DNA of 7,983 bases from Lachnospiraceae bacterium. Lineage in GTDB: Bacteria > Bacillota > Clostridia > Lachnospirales > Anaerotignaceae. This document shows positions 6,752-7,983 of this stretch, in pieces. The position numbers and the translations under genes are program-made. The notes under the pieces were generated by a model. The model was not told the DNA's origin and made no database searches. It was given only the letters and a program-made list of their open reading frames with translations. Location of the stretch: positions 1-7,983 of the forward strand of contig JAQVIB010000088.1 of NCBI GenBank assembly GCA_028695945.1, given 5' to 3'. Every line of letters starts with the position of its first letter. Within the stretch, counting starts at the first letter, position 1.

Positions 6752-6780
6752 CATTTAAACAAAACGTGTTAGTTTAAATG
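6752..6780. repeat. Perfect 9-bp inverted repeat in the ftsK leader (operator or stem-loop)
   Basis: CATTTAAAC (6752-6760) and GTTTAAATG (6772-6780) are a perfect inverted repeat around an 11-base loop containing ACGT. It lies downstream of the ftsK -10 and ends 14 bases before the AAGGGG ribosome site (6795-6800). No T-run follows on either strand, so it is not a terminator. It could be an operator for a dimeric regulator or a stem-loop in the ftsK message. Confidence 0.55.
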
Positions 6781-6807
6781 ATACACAATAAATTAAGGGG
6801 TATTGAA

Positions 6808-7983
6808 ATGGCGGAAAAGAAAAAAGCAACAAGGAAAACCACATCATCTGGCAAAAAAGCAACTGGTGCAAGAAAAACCACAACTGCTAAAAAATCTTCC
6901 GGAACAAAGAAAACTTCCAAAACAAAAGTACCAGTAAAAAAATTTGGTGATTCTATTAATGATGAAATACTGTTACTGGTTCTTATTATAGTATCAATTT
7001 TAGTATTATTAAGCCTTTTCACTTCGGTGATGGGTATATTTGGCACAGCGATAAATGGCATACTTAAAGGAATCTTTGGTGCAGGAGCATTTGTGTTGCC
7101 AATACTTTTAATTTCATTTTGCATATGGATGCTTTCAAGCAAAGAAAAAGATTTTGCAAGTGTTAAAGTTGGTGGCATTATACTTTTTGTACTTAGCATT
7201 GCCACGTTTTTTCAGCTTGTTAACATAGGAACTTACAACGTAAGTGAAGATTTATCTTTTTTTAAGCAAATAAGTTATTTTTACGAAAATGGCACTGGAA
7301 CAAACGGCGGTGTTATGGGTGGAGTTATTGGCAATGGCTTAAAGAAGGCAATTGGATGGGGAAGTTACATTGTTACAATAGCTTCTATTATAATTTCAAT
7401 TATGCTTGGCACAGGAAAATCTCTTATGGTTGGAATAAGCAATTTTATTGACTACACTGAGGAACGCCGTAATGTGAATGAAGCAAAAATTAAGGCAAGG
7501 GCGGAAAATATAAGAGAACGTGAAATAAAAAGAGAGCGGAAGATTGAAGAAAATAATATTAGGCAAATTAAGCGTCTGGAAAAGAAAGCTAAGAAAGGAA
7601 ATTTCAATATAAATCTTGGATGGAATAGTGATGAAGAAATTCCAGAGGGGGAAAATATTGAAGAAGTAGCGGAAAAAGTTGTACAGCCATTGGTTGAGCC
7701 TGAAGAGCAGAAAAAGCCTATAGATATTTCAGATATAGATTTAACTAGCCAAAAGCATGAACCACTTATTGAAGTGCTTGGCGTTACGAAAGTTGATGAA
7801 GACGATATAATACAGGTGTTTGGCGTACAGGACGAAACAGAAACCCAAAAAACAACGGATGATATACATATGGATGAACCGGAATTTAAAACAGTTGAAG
7901 AACCTCTGCCACAAGTGGAAGAACCAGAAATTGTAGCTGAAAGTGAGTTGCCATTGGAAATGGAAGAACCAGAAATTATTTCC
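6808..7983 (+). CDS. ftsK: FtsK/SpoIIIE DNA translocase, N-terminal part
   Basis: The frame is open from ATG 6808 (AAGGGG at 6795-6800) to the window end, 392 codons without a stop, so the motor is outside the window. FtsK/SpoIIIE proteins pump chromosomal DNA through the division septum. Order seen: a cytosolic basic tail (1-46) with 17 Lys/Arg and 10 Thr in KKAT/KTT-like repeats; four membrane helices at about 54-72, 89-109, 120-138 and 182-201; a charged helical stretch (about 218-268) rich in Arg/Lys/Glu; then an acidic linker (273-392) with repeated EEPEI. This membrane-domain plus long acidic linker layout, placed divergently as a single large gene, is typical of Gram-positive FtsK/SpoIIIE; the Walker motifs and gamma domain are not in view, so the name rests on the N-terminal architecture. 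Whether it is the vegetative (SftA/FtsK) or the sporulation (SpoIIIE) type cannot be told. Confidence 0.8.
   Translation, partial: MAEKKKATRKTTSSGKKATGARKTTTAKKSSGTKKTSKTKVPVKKFGDSINDEILLLVLIIVSILVLLSLFTSVMGIFGTAINGILKGIFGAGAFVLPILLISFCIWMLSSKEKDFASVKVGGIILFVLSIATFFQLVNIGTYNVSEDLSFFKQISYFYENGTGTNGGVMGGVIGNGLKKAIGWGSYIVTIASIIISIMLGTGKSLMVGISNFIDYTEERRNVNEAKIKARAENIREREIKRERKIEENNIRQIKRLEKKAKKGNFNINLGWNSDEEIPEGENIEEVAEKVVQPLVEPEEQKKPIDISDIDLTSQKHEPLIEVLGVTKVDEDDIIQVFGVQDETETQKTTDDIHMDEPEFKTVEEPLPQVEEPEIVAESELPLEMEEPEIIS
7916..7977 (+). repeat. Short direct repeat in the FtsK acidic linker
   Basis: A 17-base sequence, TGGAAGAACCAGAAATT, occurs at 7916-7932 and again at 7961-7977, a 45-base (15-codon) period in frame, encoding EEPEI twice. 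It lies in the low-complexity linker, where slippage and in-frame length change are common, and may continue past the window end. Confidence 0.8.

Noticed and set aside
6774..7205. Minus-strand open frame of 143 residues opposite the start of ftsK
   Set aside because: Its product is the antisense of the FtsK basic tail and membrane helices, with no family resemblance or ribosome site; ftsK is well supported in the other direction.
7411..7425. GTGKS in the FtsK part, resembling a Walker A motif
   Set aside because: It lacks the glycine or alanine five residues earlier and sits at the end of the fourth membrane helix; the real ATP site of FtsK is in the C-terminal motor outside the window.

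Overview
The base composition is AT-rich throughout, ribosome binding sites are strong AGGAGG-type sequences, and promoters are of the extended -10 type. Together with the gene set, this points to a low-GC Gram-positive anaerobe, most likely a member of the Clostridia. The genus cannot be fixed from the sequence alone. No intergenic gap exceeds about 200 bases, and no rRNA, tRNA or CRISPR array was seen.

Layout. Bases 1-1133 (+) hold the 3' part of an AEC-family membrane transporter followed closely by a GNAT acetyltransferase, probably one operon. A 200-base AT-rich gap with a weak terminator and a candidate promoter leads to a free-standing KamA-family radical SAM/PLP aminomutase (1335-2426, +), closed by a strong terminator. 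The minus strand then carries three things read right to left: purK (5552-4389) with its own terminator, a solitary large serine recombinase (4292-2892), and a 126-codon C-terminal fragment of an NMT1/SsuA-type ABC substrate-binding protein (2875-2495). The recombinase abuts the broken end of that fragment, and the missing 5' part of the binding-protein gene is not found on the recombinase's other side. This is the accessory, rearranged part of the window. Upstream of purK on the same strand lies a membrane acyltransferase (6623-5586), only 33 bases away. From a shared 184-base divergent promoter region, the 5' part of an FtsK/SpoIIIE DNA translocase (6808 to the window end, +) runs out of the window.

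How the genes relate. The genes do not form one pathway: transport/acetylation, amino-acid radical chemistry, purine synthesis (PurK), cell-surface or lipid acylation, and chromosome segregation (FtsK) are neighbours without an obvious joint function. The points most worth a second look are the KamA homologue, which keeps the catalytic machinery but has lost both aspartates that read the substrate lysine; the recombinase/truncated-gene junction; and the symmetrical promoter and hairpin architecture between the acyltransferase and ftsK. I see no convincing evidence of a complete, previously undescribed multi-gene system here.
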